The notes below the pieces were generated by a model, which worked only from the letters and a program-made list of their open reading frames with translations, was not told where the DNA came from and did no database searches. 64,000 bases of DNA from Bradyrhizobium arachidis (GTDB lineage Bacteria; Pseudomonadota; Alphaproteobacteria; Rhizobiales; Xanthobacteraceae), in contig NZ_CP077970.1 of NCBI RefSeq assembly GCF_024758505.1, positions 7,626,001 to 7,690,000 on the forward strand, read 5' to 3'. How positions within the stretch are numbered: position 1 is the stretch's first letter; each line of letters starts with the position of its first letter. Shown one piece after another: positions 26,811 to 34,872 of this stretch. Made by a program: the position numbers and the translations under genes.

Positions 26811-26900
26811 CCCCAAGCGGGAGTCGTGACGCGAGCTGGTGGCGATCAATCTTCGCCAACCCCTGTAGTCATGGGTCCTGACGTTCGCCAGGCGACGATG
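26781..26900. repeat. Bradyrhizobium-type long inverted repeat (REP/MITE-like)
   Basis: Two related ends in opposite orientation: CGTCGTCCTGGCGAAAGCCA at the left, and at the right a sequence whose reverse complement starts CATCGTCGCCTGGCGAACGT. Both ends continue with a GGACC(T/C)AT(A/G)A box, separated by about 60 bp. I know this pattern as a very common dispersed element in Bradyrhizobium genomes. It overlaps the 3' end of the TetR gene and lies between it and uxuA, where the hairpin could also act as a bidirectional terminator. Confidence 0.75.
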
Positions 26901-26953
26901 GGGAAGCAATTTACAAGCGCCTGAACGATCTCGTCACTACGCTCGCAAGCGCT

Positions 26954-28144
26954 CTAGTGGTGCTCGATCGCGCGGATCGCACCGCGGAGTTCGGCGAGGC
27001 CACGCAAACGGCCGATCGCGGTATAGCCGGGGTTTGTCCGCTTGGTCGCGGCGAGGTCGTCGAGCATGCGGTGCCCGTGATCGGGTCGGAACACGATTTT
27101 CTTGCCCGGCTCGCGCCGCGCGTTTTCCTTCAGCAGCGCCTTGAGCACCGCGATCATGTCGACGTCGCCGTCGAGATGGTCCGACTCATAGAAGGACAGG
27201 CTGTCAGCCTCGCGCTTGGTCGCGCGCAGATGCGCAAACGCAATGCGCGGGCCAAAACGCTCGGCCATCGCCGGCAGGTCGTTGTCGGCACGGACGCCCA
27301 GTGATCCCGTGCACAGGCAGATGCCGTTGGCCTTCGACGGCACGGCATCGAACAGCGCCTGATAGTCATCGGCAGTGGAAGCGACGCGCGGCAAGCCGAA
27401 CAACGGACGCGGCGGATCGTCGGGATGCAGCGTCAGCGACACGCCGAGCTGTTCGGCGACCGGCGCCACGCGGCCCAGGAATTCGGCGAGGTGCTGGCGC
27501 AGGACCTTTGGCGTGATGTCGCGGTACTGTTCGAGCCGGTCGCGGAATTGCGGGATGGTCATCGGCTCGGTGGTCGAGCCCGGCAGGGCGCTGGCGATGG
27601 CCATGACGAGATAGTCGACGTCGGCCTGGCTCATCTTGTCGAAGCGCTCTTTCGCGCGCGCCTGCTGTTCAGGCGAATACTCCTGCGGCGCGGTGGGGCG
27701 CTTGAGGATGTGCAGCTCGAACGCCGCAAAGCGGTCCTGGTCGAAGCGCATCGCCCGCGCCCCGTTCGGCAACTCCCATTCGAGATCGGTGCGGCACCAG
27801 TCGACCACGGGCATGAAGTTGTAGCAGATGACCTTGATGCCGGCGGCGGCAACCGCCTCCAGGCTCGCGATCCAGGCCTCGATCGAGCGCGTCGCCTTGC
27901 CCCCGAGACGCTTGACGTCGTCGGGGATCGGGATCGACTCGACGACGGACCATGTCAGCGGCGAGCGACCGGGCTGGCCATGCTCGATGAAATTCTTGCG
28001 CTCCTCGACCGCCTTGCGGGTCCAGGCTTCGCCGATCGGCACCTGGTGCAACGCCGACACGATGTCGGTCGCACCCGCCTGCCTGACATCGTCGAGCGAA
28101 ACGGGATCGTTGGGGCCGTACCAGCGCCATCCCTCGAGCATCAT
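26954..28144 (-). CDS. uxuA: Mannonate dehydratase
   Basis: 396 aa, xylose-isomerase-like TIM barrel. Converts D-mannonate to 2-keto-3-deoxy-D-gluconate (KDG). Family landmarks: WRWYGPNDPVSLDDVRQAGA, VVESIPIPDDVKR, ICYNFMPVVDWCRTDL, the metal-ligand segment LHPDDPPRPLFGLPR, CLCTGSLG and FRPDHGHRM. Full length for the family. It is the last gene of the TRAP-dehydrogenase operon, after a palindromic repeat in the 73-bp gap. KDG kinase is not in the window. Confidence 0.93.
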   Translation of the reverse strand: MMLEGWRWYGPNDPVSLDDVRQAGATDIVSALHQVPIGEAWTRKAVEERKNFIEHGQPGRSPLTWSVVESIPIPDDVKRLGGKATRSIEAWIASLEAVAAAGIKVICYNFMPVVDWCRTDLEWELPNGARAMRFDQDRFAAFELHILKRPTAPQEYSPEQQARAKERFDKMSQADVDYLVMAIASALPGSTTEPMTIPQFRDRLEQYRDITPKVLRQHLAEFLGRVAPVAEQLGVSLTLHPDDPPRPLFGLPRVASTADDYQALFDAVPSKANGICLCTGSLGVRADNDLPAMAERFGPRIAFAHLRATKREADSLSFYESDHLDGDVDMIAVLKALLKENARREPGKKIVFRPDHGHRMLDDLAATKRTNPGYTAIGRLRGLAELRGAIRAIEHH

Positions 28145-28156
28145 GTCTCTCTCCCT

Positions 28157-28209
28157 AGAGCATGATCCGGAAAAGTGTGAAGCGGTTTTCCGAAAAGATC
28201 AGGCTCAAA
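28157..28209. repeat. Rhizobiales palindromic intergenic element (RIME-like)
   Basis: AGAGCATGATCCGGAAAA on one side and TTTTCCGAAAAGATCAGGCTC-type sequence on the other: the outer GATC boxes and the GGAAAA/TTTTCC arms pair to a hairpin. This is a widely dispersed intergenic element of Rhizobiales. Here it fills the gap between the dehydrogenase gene and uxuA inside an operon, where it could affect processing or stability of the mRNA. Confidence 0.75.
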
Positions 28210-28217
28210 ACAAGAAT

Positions 28218-29267
28218 CTAAAGCGCGGTCAGCACGACCTTGACGCTTTGCGAACGGTCGAGCGCCAGGCGCAACGCATCGGGTGCGGTGGCGAGCGGAC
28301 GCTCGGCCGTCACCAGCGACAGCACGTCGACGCTGCCATTGCCGATCAGCTCCACTGCGTTCATGAACTCGAAGCCGAAGCGGAACGAGCCCCTGAGATC
28401 GATCTCCTTGGCCATGACGGCGTTCGCCGGCACCGGGATCTGCCCGCCCGGCAGATTGCCGATCTGCACGACGATGCCCCCGCGCCTGATGATGCCGATC
28501 GCGCTGGCAAGGCCTGCCGCCGTGCCCGAAACTTCGAAAGCGACATCGTATGGACGCGCAGCGGCTTGCGCCTTCAGTCCGTCTTCCCCGCCGGAGACGT
28601 TCTCGACATGCGAGGCGCCAAGCCGGGTCGCGAAAGCGAGCGGCGCCGGCGCGATGTCCGCCACCGTGATGTCGGCCATGCCGGCCCGGCGCGCCGCGAG
28701 CATGGTGAGAAGCCCGATCGGCCCTGCGCCAAAGATGATGCCGCGCTTGCCATTGATATCACCGGCGCGCGCCACGGCATGCAGGCAGACGGCGAGCGGT
28801 TCGGCGAGCGCGGCCGCCTGGTAGGAGACATGGTCAGGAATTTTCACGCATTGCGCGGGGATGGCGTCAAAATAGTTGGCAAAGCCGCCCTGCATATGCG
28901 GGGTCTTCGACGCCGAGCCCATGAAGAAGATGTTTTCGCAGAGGTTCGGCCGGCCCTCGCGGCAGGCGACGCAATGGCCGCACCAGCGCGACGGGTTGAC
29001 GGCAACGCGGTCGCCGACCTTCAGGTTCGGTGCCGCGCCCGCGATCTCCACGACCTCGCCGGAAATCTCATGGCCGAGCACCAGCGGCGACTTCACCACG
29101 AAATCGCCGGTGCGGGCGTGGCGGAAGTAGTGCATGTCTGAACCGCAGATGCCGCCGGCACCAAAGCGGATGCGCACCATGCCATCGCCAAGCTTCTCGA
29201 GCGGATGCTCGATCATGCGGAGATCTTCGGGACCGAACAGGGTAGCGGCGAGAGCAACAGAGGTCAT
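28218..29267 (-). CDS. Zinc-dependent medium-chain dehydrogenase, L-idonate/L-gulonate 5-dehydrogenase type
   Basis: 349 aa. Catalytic zinc ligands Cys41 (GGICGSDMHYF) and His66-Glu67 (LGHE); structural zinc Cys96, Cys99, Cys102, Cys110 (WCGHCVACREGRPNLC); Rossmann loop FGAGPIG. The sequence would be annotated L-idonate 5-dehydrogenase. The neighbours are UxuA and UxuB, not an idonate/ketogluconate system, so oxidation of L-gulonate at C5 to D-fructuronate is the better prediction: UxuB and UxuA would then carry it to KDG. The start overlaps the TRAP permease stop by 4 nt (ATGA). Substrate is inference; the enzyme class is firm. Confidence 0.85.
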   Translation of the reverse strand: MTSVALAATLFGPEDLRMIEHPLEKLGDGMVRIRFGAGGICGSDMHYFRHARTGDFVVKSPLVLGHEISGEVVEIAGAAPNLKVGDRVAVNPSRWCGHCVACREGRPNLCENIFFMGSASKTPHMQGGFANYFDAIPAQCVKIPDHVSYQAAALAEPLAVCLHAVARAGDINGKRGIIFGAGPIGLLTMLAARRAGMADITVADIAPAPLAFATRLGASHVENVSGGEDGLKAQAAARPYDVAFEVSGTAAGLASAIGIIRRGGIVVQIGNLPGGQIPVPANAVMAKEIDLRGSFRFGFEFMNAVELIGNGSVDVLSLVTAERPLATAPDALRLALDRSQSVKVVLTAL

Positions 29268-30670
29268 TTGGACAATCCCATATATTTCGGCAGCCAGAGC
29301 GTGAGGTCAGGAATGTAGGTGATGGCGATCAGCGCGAGCAGTAGCGGCACCAGCCAGGGCAGGATCGCGACCGTCGTGCGCTCGACCGAGAGCTTTGCGA
29401 CGCGCGCCAGCACGAACAGCACCATCCCGAGCGGCGGATGCAACAGGCCGATCATCAGATTCAGCGTCATGATCAGGCCGAAGTGGATCGGGTCGATGCC
29501 GAGCTTGAGCACGATCGGCAGCAGGATCGGCACCAGGATGGTGATGGCCGCGATGGTGTCGATGAAGCAGCCGACGAACAGGATCAGGATGTTCGCGAGC
29601 AGCAGGAACACCCATTTGTTGTGGGTGAAGGACAGCATCGCGTCGGAGAGCGTCTGTGCCGCTTGCGACACCGTCAGCAGCCACGCGAAGATCGAGGCGG
29701 CCGTGACGATGAACAGCACGGAGGCCGTGGTTTCGATAGTGTCGAAGGTCGCCTTCGCCACCGTCTTCAGCGTCATGGTGCGGTAGCGCACGAGGCCGAG
29801 GAACAGCGACCAGATCACGGCGGCGACCGCGGCTTCCGTCGGCGTGAACCAGCCGAGCGTCATGCCGCCGATCAGGATCACCGGCGCCATCAGCGCCATC
29901 ACGGCCGAGAAGTCAAAATACCAGTCGATCGCGAGCAGGACGCCAAGCCCGATGAGCACGGCCATGTTGGTCGACAGGCCGGCGAGCACCATCAGCCAGA
30001 TCGCGAGCGGGAAGCTGAGCACGATCAGGATTTCGAGCCCCGCCGAGCCCAGCTGCGGCCAGGAGAATGGCGTGTCGCTGCCCCAGCGGTTCTTGTGGGC
30101 GAAGTAGGTGACGGTGGCCATCATCAGCAGCGTCATGACCACGCCCGGAATGACGCCGCCGAGAAACAGCGCGCCGATCGAGACGTTGGCCATCATGCCG
30201 TAGATGACGAAGGGCAGCGACGGCGGAATGATGGGCCCGAGTGTCGCCGAGGCCGCGGTGACGCCGACCGAGAATTCGGTCGAGTAGCCGTGGTCCTTCA
30301 TCGCCTTGATCTCGATGGTGCCGAGACCGGCGGCGTCAGCGATCGCGGTGCCGGACATGCCGGAGAAGATCACCGAGCCGATGATGTTGACGTGGCCGAG
30401 ACCGCCACGCATCCAGCCCACCAGCGCGACCGCAAACTTGTAGATGCGCCCGGTGACGCCGGCGATGTTCATGAGGTTGCCGGCCAGGATGAAGAAGGGC
30501 ACCGCGAGCAGCGGAAAACTCTCGACGCCTGCGATCATGCGCTGCGCCAGCGTGACGTCGGGCGTGACGCCGCTGACGATGATGTAGAGCAGCGACGACA
30601 CCGCCATCGCGAGTGCGACCGGCAGGCCGACGAGCATCAGGATGAGAAAGCCCCCAAGCAACAGCAGCAT
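29264..30670 (-). CDS. dctM: TRAP transporter large permease (DctM)
   Basis: 468 aa, hydrophobic throughout, with the usual 12 or more helices. DctM features: FFILAGNLMNIAGVTGRIY, FSGMSGTAIADAAGLGTIEI and GPIIPPSLPFVIYG. It is the Na+-coupled translocation subunit of a TRAP importer. Start at 30670 follows the small permease stop by 4 bp. With the P and Q subunits it takes up a sugar acid; neighbouring enzymes point to gulonate, mannonate or fructuronate. Confidence 0.93.
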   Translation of the reverse strand: MLLLLGGFLILMLVGLPVALAMAVSSLLYIIVSGVTPDVTLAQRMIAGVESFPLLAVPFFILAGNLMNIAGVTGRIYKFAVALVGWMRGGLGHVNIIGSVIFSGMSGTAIADAAGLGTIEIKAMKDHGYSTEFSVGVTAASATLGPIIPPSLPFVIYGMMANVSIGALFLGGVIPGVVMTLLMMATVTYFAHKNRWGSDTPFSWPQLGSAGLEILIVLSFPLAIWLMVLAGLSTNMAVLIGLGVLLAIDWYFDFSAVMALMAPVILIGGMTLGWFTPTEAAVAAVIWSLFLGLVRYRTMTLKTVAKATFDTIETTASVLFIVTAASIFAWLLTVSQAAQTLSDAMLSFTHNKWVFLLLANILILFVGCFIDTIAAITILVPILLPIVLKLGIDPIHFGLIMTLNLMIGLLHPPLGMVLFVLARVAKLSVERTTVAILPWLVPLLLALIAITYIPDLTLWLPKYMGLSK

Positions 30671-30674
30671 GGCA

Positions 30675-31253
30675 TCACCCTTCCGTTCCGTCGAAAGCAC
30701 CGGGACGTTCGAGGATCGAATAGCCCCGCCGCCAGTTCTCGACCGCCACCTGGATCGAACGCCCGAGCATCAGCACGAAGCCGAGCAGCGCGGCGTAGTA
30801 GACATAGTTCTTCGGGAAATTGATCGTCGTCATCGGCTCGTCGCCGATCACCTTGATGTAGATCCACACCAGCCGCACGGCGTAGGCAAAGAACACGATG
30901 CGAATCACATCGATCACCGTCGACAGCGCTCGCGCCACGAGGTGCGGCAGATAGCGGTAGATGAGATCGACCTGGATGTGGCGCGACAGCCGCACGCACA
31001 TGGACGAGCCGATGAAGACCACGCCGATCAGGCAGTAGGTCGCGATCTCCTCGGTCCAGGCGTAGCTGTCGTTGAGGACGTAGCGGGTGAAGAACTGGAG
31101 GAAGACCGAGAGCGCCATCACCCAGAAGATCGCCAGCGCCACCCAGTCCTCGAAGGCATATTGGCCGAGATCGACCTTCGGCGTCCCCTCCTCCTCGAAG
31201 GTATGGGCGATCTCGTCGGCGGTGATCTGCCGGTGCAATTCGGCGGTCGACAT
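30675..31253 (-). CDS. dctQ: TRAP transporter small permease (DctQ)
   Basis: 192 aa, four membrane helices. The DctQ pattern is visible: a first helix ALAIFWVMALSVFLQFFTRY, then SYAWTEEIATYCLIGVVFIG, and RLSRHIQVDLIYRYLP before helix 3. The N-terminal 40 residues are charged and cytosolic. Upstream of dctM, and separated from the binding-protein gene by a 113-bp gap that contains a dispersed palindrome. Confidence 0.92.
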   Translation of the reverse strand: MSTAELHRQITADEIAHTFEEEGTPKVDLGQYAFEDWVALAIFWVMALSVFLQFFTRYVLNDSYAWTEEIATYCLIGVVFIGSSMCVRLSRHIQVDLIYRYLPHLVARALSTVIDVIRIVFFAYAVRLVWIYIKVIGDEPMTTINFPKNYVYYAALLGFVLMLGRSIQVAVENWRRGYSILERPGAFDGTEG

Positions 31254-31275
31254 TTATTACCTCCCAGAGGTCCAA

Positions 31276-31363
31276 TCGTCATTCCGGGGCGATGCCGAAG
31301 CATCGAACCCGGAATCTCGAGATTCCGGGTCTGGTCCTTCAGACCATCCCGGAATGACGATGC
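31276..31363. repeat. Bradyrhizobium-type palindromic repeat around CGTCATTCCGGGG
   Basis: Outer arms ATCGTCATTCCGGG and CCCGGAATGACGAT are inverted, and an inner pair CCCGGAATCTCGAGATTCCGGG forms a second perfect hairpin. This is another dispersed family typical of Bradyrhizobium. It sits between dctP and dctQ, where a stable hairpin could lower expression of the permeases relative to the abundant binding protein. Confidence 0.75.
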
Positions 31364-31366
31364 TAG

Positions 31367-32344
31367 TTATTTCACCGCCTGGATGCGTTCCCAGTCGGCC
31401 TTGCGATAGCCGAAGCTTTCGAACGTGACGTTCTTCAGCACGGTGTCGCGGAACTCGTTCTTGTCGACTTCCGTCACGGAGAGGCCCTTGTCCTTGAAGA
31501 AGGCGACCAGCTTGGCCTCGTTCTGCTTGATCTCTCCCGTCGCCTTCGCGGCCGCTTCCTGTGCCACGTCGGTGAAGATCTTCTTGTCCTCGTCCGAGAG
31601 CTTCTTCCAGAGGCCGCCGGCGACCACGGTGTTGAGATGGTCGACGATGTGGCCGGTCAGCACGATGTGCTTCTGCACTTCGTAGAACTTCTTGGCCTCG
31701 ATCGTGGTCAGCGGATTTTCCTGGGCCTCGACCGTTCCGTTCTGGAGCGCGAGATAGACTTCGGCGAAGGCGATCGGCGCGGTGTTGGCGCCGCATGCGC
31801 GCGGCATCGCAAGATAGGCCGGCACGTCGGGCACGCGCATCTTCAGACCCTTCATGTCGGCGCAGGCCTTGATCGGCTTGTTGGACGAGGTCTGACGCAC
31901 GCCGTAGTAGGTCACGGAGACGATGTGATGGCCGCTCTTGTCCTCATAGCCTTTCGCGAGCTCCTTGAAGATGTCGCTCTTGGTGTAGGCGAGGAGGTGA
32001 TCGGCGTCGCGGAAGGTGTAGGGATAATAGGTCACGCCGATCGGCGGAAAACTCTTGGCCGCGAAGCTCGAGCCGGAGATGATGATGTCGACCGAGCCGA
32101 GCGCCAGGCCCTGGTTGATGTCGGTCTCCTTGCCGAGCTGAGAGGCCGGATAGACGTCGATCTGGTAGCGCCCGTTGGTGCGCTTGCCGATCTCCTGCGC
32201 GGCCCAGACCGAGGCGGTGTGGAACGGCTCCGAGGTCTCGTAAACATGGGCCCATTTCAGCTTGGTCTGCGCCATGCCGGGACTAGCGGCTGCGAGCAGC
32301 GCGCTCGTCGACACAGCCAGTGCAATCGTCATCTTCTTCAACAT
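31367..32344 (-). CDS. dctP: TRAP transporter substrate-binding protein (DctP)
   Basis: 325 aa from the ATG at 32344. Signal peptide MLKKMTIALAVSTSALLAAA, cleaved near GMAQ. DctP-family pattern: LKWAHVYETSEPFHTASVWA, INQGLALGSVDIIISG, KMRVPDVPAYL (the conserved Arg that salt-bridges the substrate carboxylate) and ENPLTTIEAKKFYEVQKHIV. Periplasmic. Substrate should be a monocarboxylic sugar acid given the UxuA/UxuB neighbours. Confidence 0.93.
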   Translation of the reverse strand: MLKKMTIALAVSTSALLAAASPGMAQTKLKWAHVYETSEPFHTASVWAAQEIGKRTNGRYQIDVYPASQLGKETDINQGLALGSVDIIISGSSFAAKSFPPIGVTYYPYTFRDADHLLAYTKSDIFKELAKGYEDKSGHHIVSVTYYGVRQTSSNKPIKACADMKGLKMRVPDVPAYLAMPRACGANTAPIAFAEVYLALQNGTVEAQENPLTTIEAKKFYEVQKHIVLTGHIVDHLNTVVAGGLWKKLSDEDKKIFTDVAQEAAAKATGEIKQNEAKLVAFFKDKGLSVTEVDKNEFRDTVLKNVTFESFGYRKADWERIQAVK

Positions 32345-32412
32345 CGATTTTTCCTCCATCGTTCAAGTCTGCTTCTTGTTCGCCCGGTCGATTGAGCCCG
32401 GGCCGCCCAACT

Positions 32413-33228
32413 TCATGACCGCCGCGATCTTCCGGCAGCAGCCTGTTTCCCGGATGCCCGCTTTGGACTCGCAGGCTTGGTGGCCGTTCGCGTGGCACGA
32501 CCCTTTCCGGCTGCCGGAGCCGCCCCAGTTTCCGTTCCAAAATTCTGCGCGAACCGCTTCTGCGATTTCGCGAGATGGTCACGCATGGCATCGCGCGCGC
32601 GATCACCGTCGCAGGCCACGATGGCGTCGCGCACGGCACGGTGTTCGTCGAGCGCGGCGCGCCAGGACGCAGGGTTCTCGAAATAATGCGCAAGCTGCGC
32701 GAAATAGGGGTTGAGGCGCTGGTCGAAGAGCTCGCCGACCACGCGCACCAGCACGGCATTGCCGAGGCAGCCGGCCACCGCGACATGGAAGGCGCGATCG
32801 TGGACCATCGACAATTCACCGGGATGCTCGACATTCTCCATCGCGGTGAGGGACGCATCGATCCGGGCGATGTCCTCGCGTTTCGCCACGCGTGCGGCCT
32901 GCTCGGCGATCGCGCCTTCGAGGAATTCTCGCGCGCGCAACAGCTCGAACGGACCTTCCATGACGGCAGCGGCAGGAAATGACGGGACGGCGCCGGCGGG
33001 CTCGATCACGTAGATGCCGGAGCCGACGCGGATACGAAGGCGGCCCTCGACCTCGAGCGCGATCAGCGCTTCACGCACAGTCGGCCGCGACACCTTCAAC
33101 TGCTCGGCGAGCTCCCGCTCGGTCGGCAGCCGGTTGCCGACCGCGTACTCGCCGCTGTCGATCAAGGCTCGCAATTGATCGGCGACCTGGCGGTAAAGCC
33201 GTCTCGCCTCCACAGCTTCCAGCGGCAC
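32413..33228 (-). CDS. GntR/FadR-family regulator, UxuR-like
   Basis: 271 aa from a GTG at 33228 with GGGGAGG just upstream (the frame runs further back but without family similarity). Winged helix: RLYRQVADQLRALIDSGEYA, LPTERELAEQLKVSRPTVRE, ALIALEVEGRLRIRVGSGIY. C-terminal FCD ligand domain with the metal-site pattern HDRAFHVAVA … DEHRAVRDAI … RDHLAKSQKRF. The last 40 residues are a basic Lys/Arg/Ala tail, not usual for the family. Divergent from uxuB; the operator at 33288-33304 is 60 bp from its start. Confidence 0.9.
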   Translation of the reverse strand: MPLEAVEARRLYRQVADQLRALIDSGEYAVGNRLPTERELAEQLKVSRPTVREALIALEVEGRLRIRVGSGIYVIEPAGAVPSFPAAAVMEGPFELLRAREFLEGAIAEQAARVAKREDIARIDASLTAMENVEHPGELSMVHDRAFHVAVAGCLGNAVLVRVVGELFDQRLNPYFAQLAHYFENPASWRAALDEHRAVRDAIVACDGDRARDAMRDHLAKSQKRFAQNFGTETGAAPAAGKGRATRTATKPASPKRASGKQAAAGRSRRS

Positions 33229-33287
33229 GCTGGCCTCCCCGAAAGGGCCGTTTCGGGACCAGTCCCGACGGCCTGCCAATTTTGGAA

Positions 33288-33304
33288 AATTGGTCTTACC
33301 AATT
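33288..33304. promoter_or_regulatory. UxuR/ExuR-like operator
   Basis: AATTGGTCTTACCAATT: perfect 7-bp arms with a 3-bp centre, between the divergent GntR and uxuB genes. It contains the FadR-subfamily core TNGTNNNACNA and is close to the E. coli UxuR/ExuR site with AATTGGT-n-ACCAATT. Its position allows control of uxuB and of the whole minus-strand operon including its own regulator. Confidence 0.8.
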
Positions 33305-33368
33305 GACCAGAGCATTGACCGAGGAAAGCCGGCATGTCAAGGCTCGCGAAAATCAGGGGAGGACGACC

Positions 33369-34829
33369 ATGCGGCTCGGCCGCGCCAATCTCGACCGGCT
33401 GCCGTCCGGCATCCGCCGCCCAGCCTACGATGTTTCGCGCGTGATGCCCGGCATCGTGCATCTCGGCCTCGGCGCGTTCCATCGGGCCCACCAGGCCGTC
33501 GTCATCGACGACTGCCTTGCCGCCGGCGCGCCCGGCTGGGGCATCATCGGCGCCAGCCTGCGCAGTCCTGACACGCGCGACGCCCTCGCGCCGCAGGATC
33601 ATCTCTACACAATTGCCGTGCGTGCAGCCGAGGGCACCGCCTATCGCGTGATCGCTTCGCTCATCGGCAGCGAAGTCGCGCGCGAGAATCCCGCGCGGCT
33701 CGTCGCGCGCATGGCCGATGCTGAGACGCGCATCGTCTCGCTGACTGTCACCGAAAAAGGCTATTGCCATACGCCGCAGACCGGCGATCTCGACGAGCGC
33801 CACCCGGACATTGTGCATGATCTCAACAATCCGGACGCGCCGCGCTCGGCGCCCGGCTTCATCGTTGCCGCGCTTGCGCGCCGGCGCGCGCAGGGATTGT
33901 CGCCCTTCACCGTGCTTTGCTGCGACAATCTCGCGGCGAACGGCCACACCGTGCAGCGGATCGTGACGCAGTTCGCGGCGCTGCGATCGAAGGATCTCGG
34001 CAAGTGGATATCAGATAGCGTCGCCTTCCCCTGCACCATGATCGACCGCATCGTGCCGGAGACGACGGACGCTGACCGCGCCGCCGTGTCCAACGCACTC
34101 GGGATGGATGACGCGTGGCCGGTCATGACGGAGCCGTTCACGCAATGGGTGGTCGAGGACCGCTTCTCCGCGGGACGGCCGGATCTGGCCGCAGCCGGCG
34201 TCGAGCTCGTCGCCGACGTAAAACCGTTCGAGCTGATGAAGCTGCGGCTGCTCAATGCCAGCCATTCGGCGCTCGCCTATCTCGGCTATCTCGCCGGCTA
34301 CGAGACCATCGCCGATACGATGGCCGATCCGCACTTCGCGCGGCTGGCCGCGCGGGTGATGGAGGAGGCCGCGGTGACGCTTGTCATGCCTGCCGGCACT
34401 GACCTTGCCGCCTATCGCGTCTCGCTGCTCCAGCGTTTTTCCAATCCGGCGCTGCATCACCGCACCTGGCAGATCGCCATGGACGGCTCGCAAAAGCTTC
34501 CGCAGCGGCTGCTCGGTGCAATGCAGGAGCGATTGAGCCGCGGCCTGCCGATCGCAACACACGCGCTCGCCGTCGCCGGCTGGATGCGCTACGTCACCGC
34601 AACGGACGAGCAGGGCCGCACAATTGACGTGCGCGACCCCCTCGCCAAGGAGTTTGCCGCACTCGCGAACGAGGCGGGCCCGGTCGCCGAACGTCTGGCG
34701 CCAGCGCTGCTCGGCGTCGCAAAAGTGTTCGGCCCGTTCGGCGCCGATCCGCGGCTGCGCGATGCGGTGACAGCCGCGCTCGGCCGTCTCTACGCGCAAG
34801 GCGCGCGGCGGACGGTTGCGGATACCTGA
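33369..34829 (+). CDS. uxuB: Fructuronate reductase / mannitol dehydrogenase family
   Basis: 486 aa from the ATG at 33369, preceded by a strong AGGGGAGGA box. Long-chain mannitol-dehydrogenase family: GIVHLGLGAFHRAHQ (nucleotide loop), TVTEKGYC, LCCDNLAANGHTVQR, and the catalytic segment KLRLLNASHSALAYLGYLAG with Lys, Asn and His. It interconverts D-fructuronate and D-mannonate with NADH. Divergent from the GntR gene across the UxuR-like operator. Mannitol or tagaturonate oxidoreductase are alternatives, but the UxuA gene in the same regulon favours UxuB. Confidence 0.87.
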   Translation: MRLGRANLDRLPSGIRRPAYDVSRVMPGIVHLGLGAFHRAHQAVVIDDCLAAGAPGWGIIGASLRSPDTRDALAPQDHLYTIAVRAAEGTAYRVIASLIGSEVARENPARLVARMADAETRIVSLTVTEKGYCHTPQTGDLDERHPDIVHDLNNPDAPRSAPGFIVAALARRRAQGLSPFTVLCCDNLAANGHTVQRIVTQFAALRSKDLGKWISDSVAFPCTMIDRIVPETTDADRAAVSNALGMDDAWPVMTEPFTQWVVEDRFSAGRPDLAAAGVELVADVKPFELMKLRLLNASHSALAYLGYLAGYETIADTMADPHFARLAARVMEEAAVTLVMPAGTDLAAYRVSLLQRFSNPALHHRTWQIAMDGSQKLPQRLLGAMQERLSRGLPIATHALAVAGWMRYVTATDEQGRTIDVRDPLAKEFAALANEAGPVAERLAPALLGVAKVFGPFGADPRLRDAVTAALGRLYAQGARRTVADT

Positions 34830-34872
34830 ATAGCTCTTGATTTTTCCGCGTCTTTGGCCCACCCGGAAAGGC

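Noticed and set aside
29438..30823. 461-codon plus-strand frame over the TRAP permeases
   Set aside because: His/Asp/Arg/Gln-rich shadow of dctM and dctQ.
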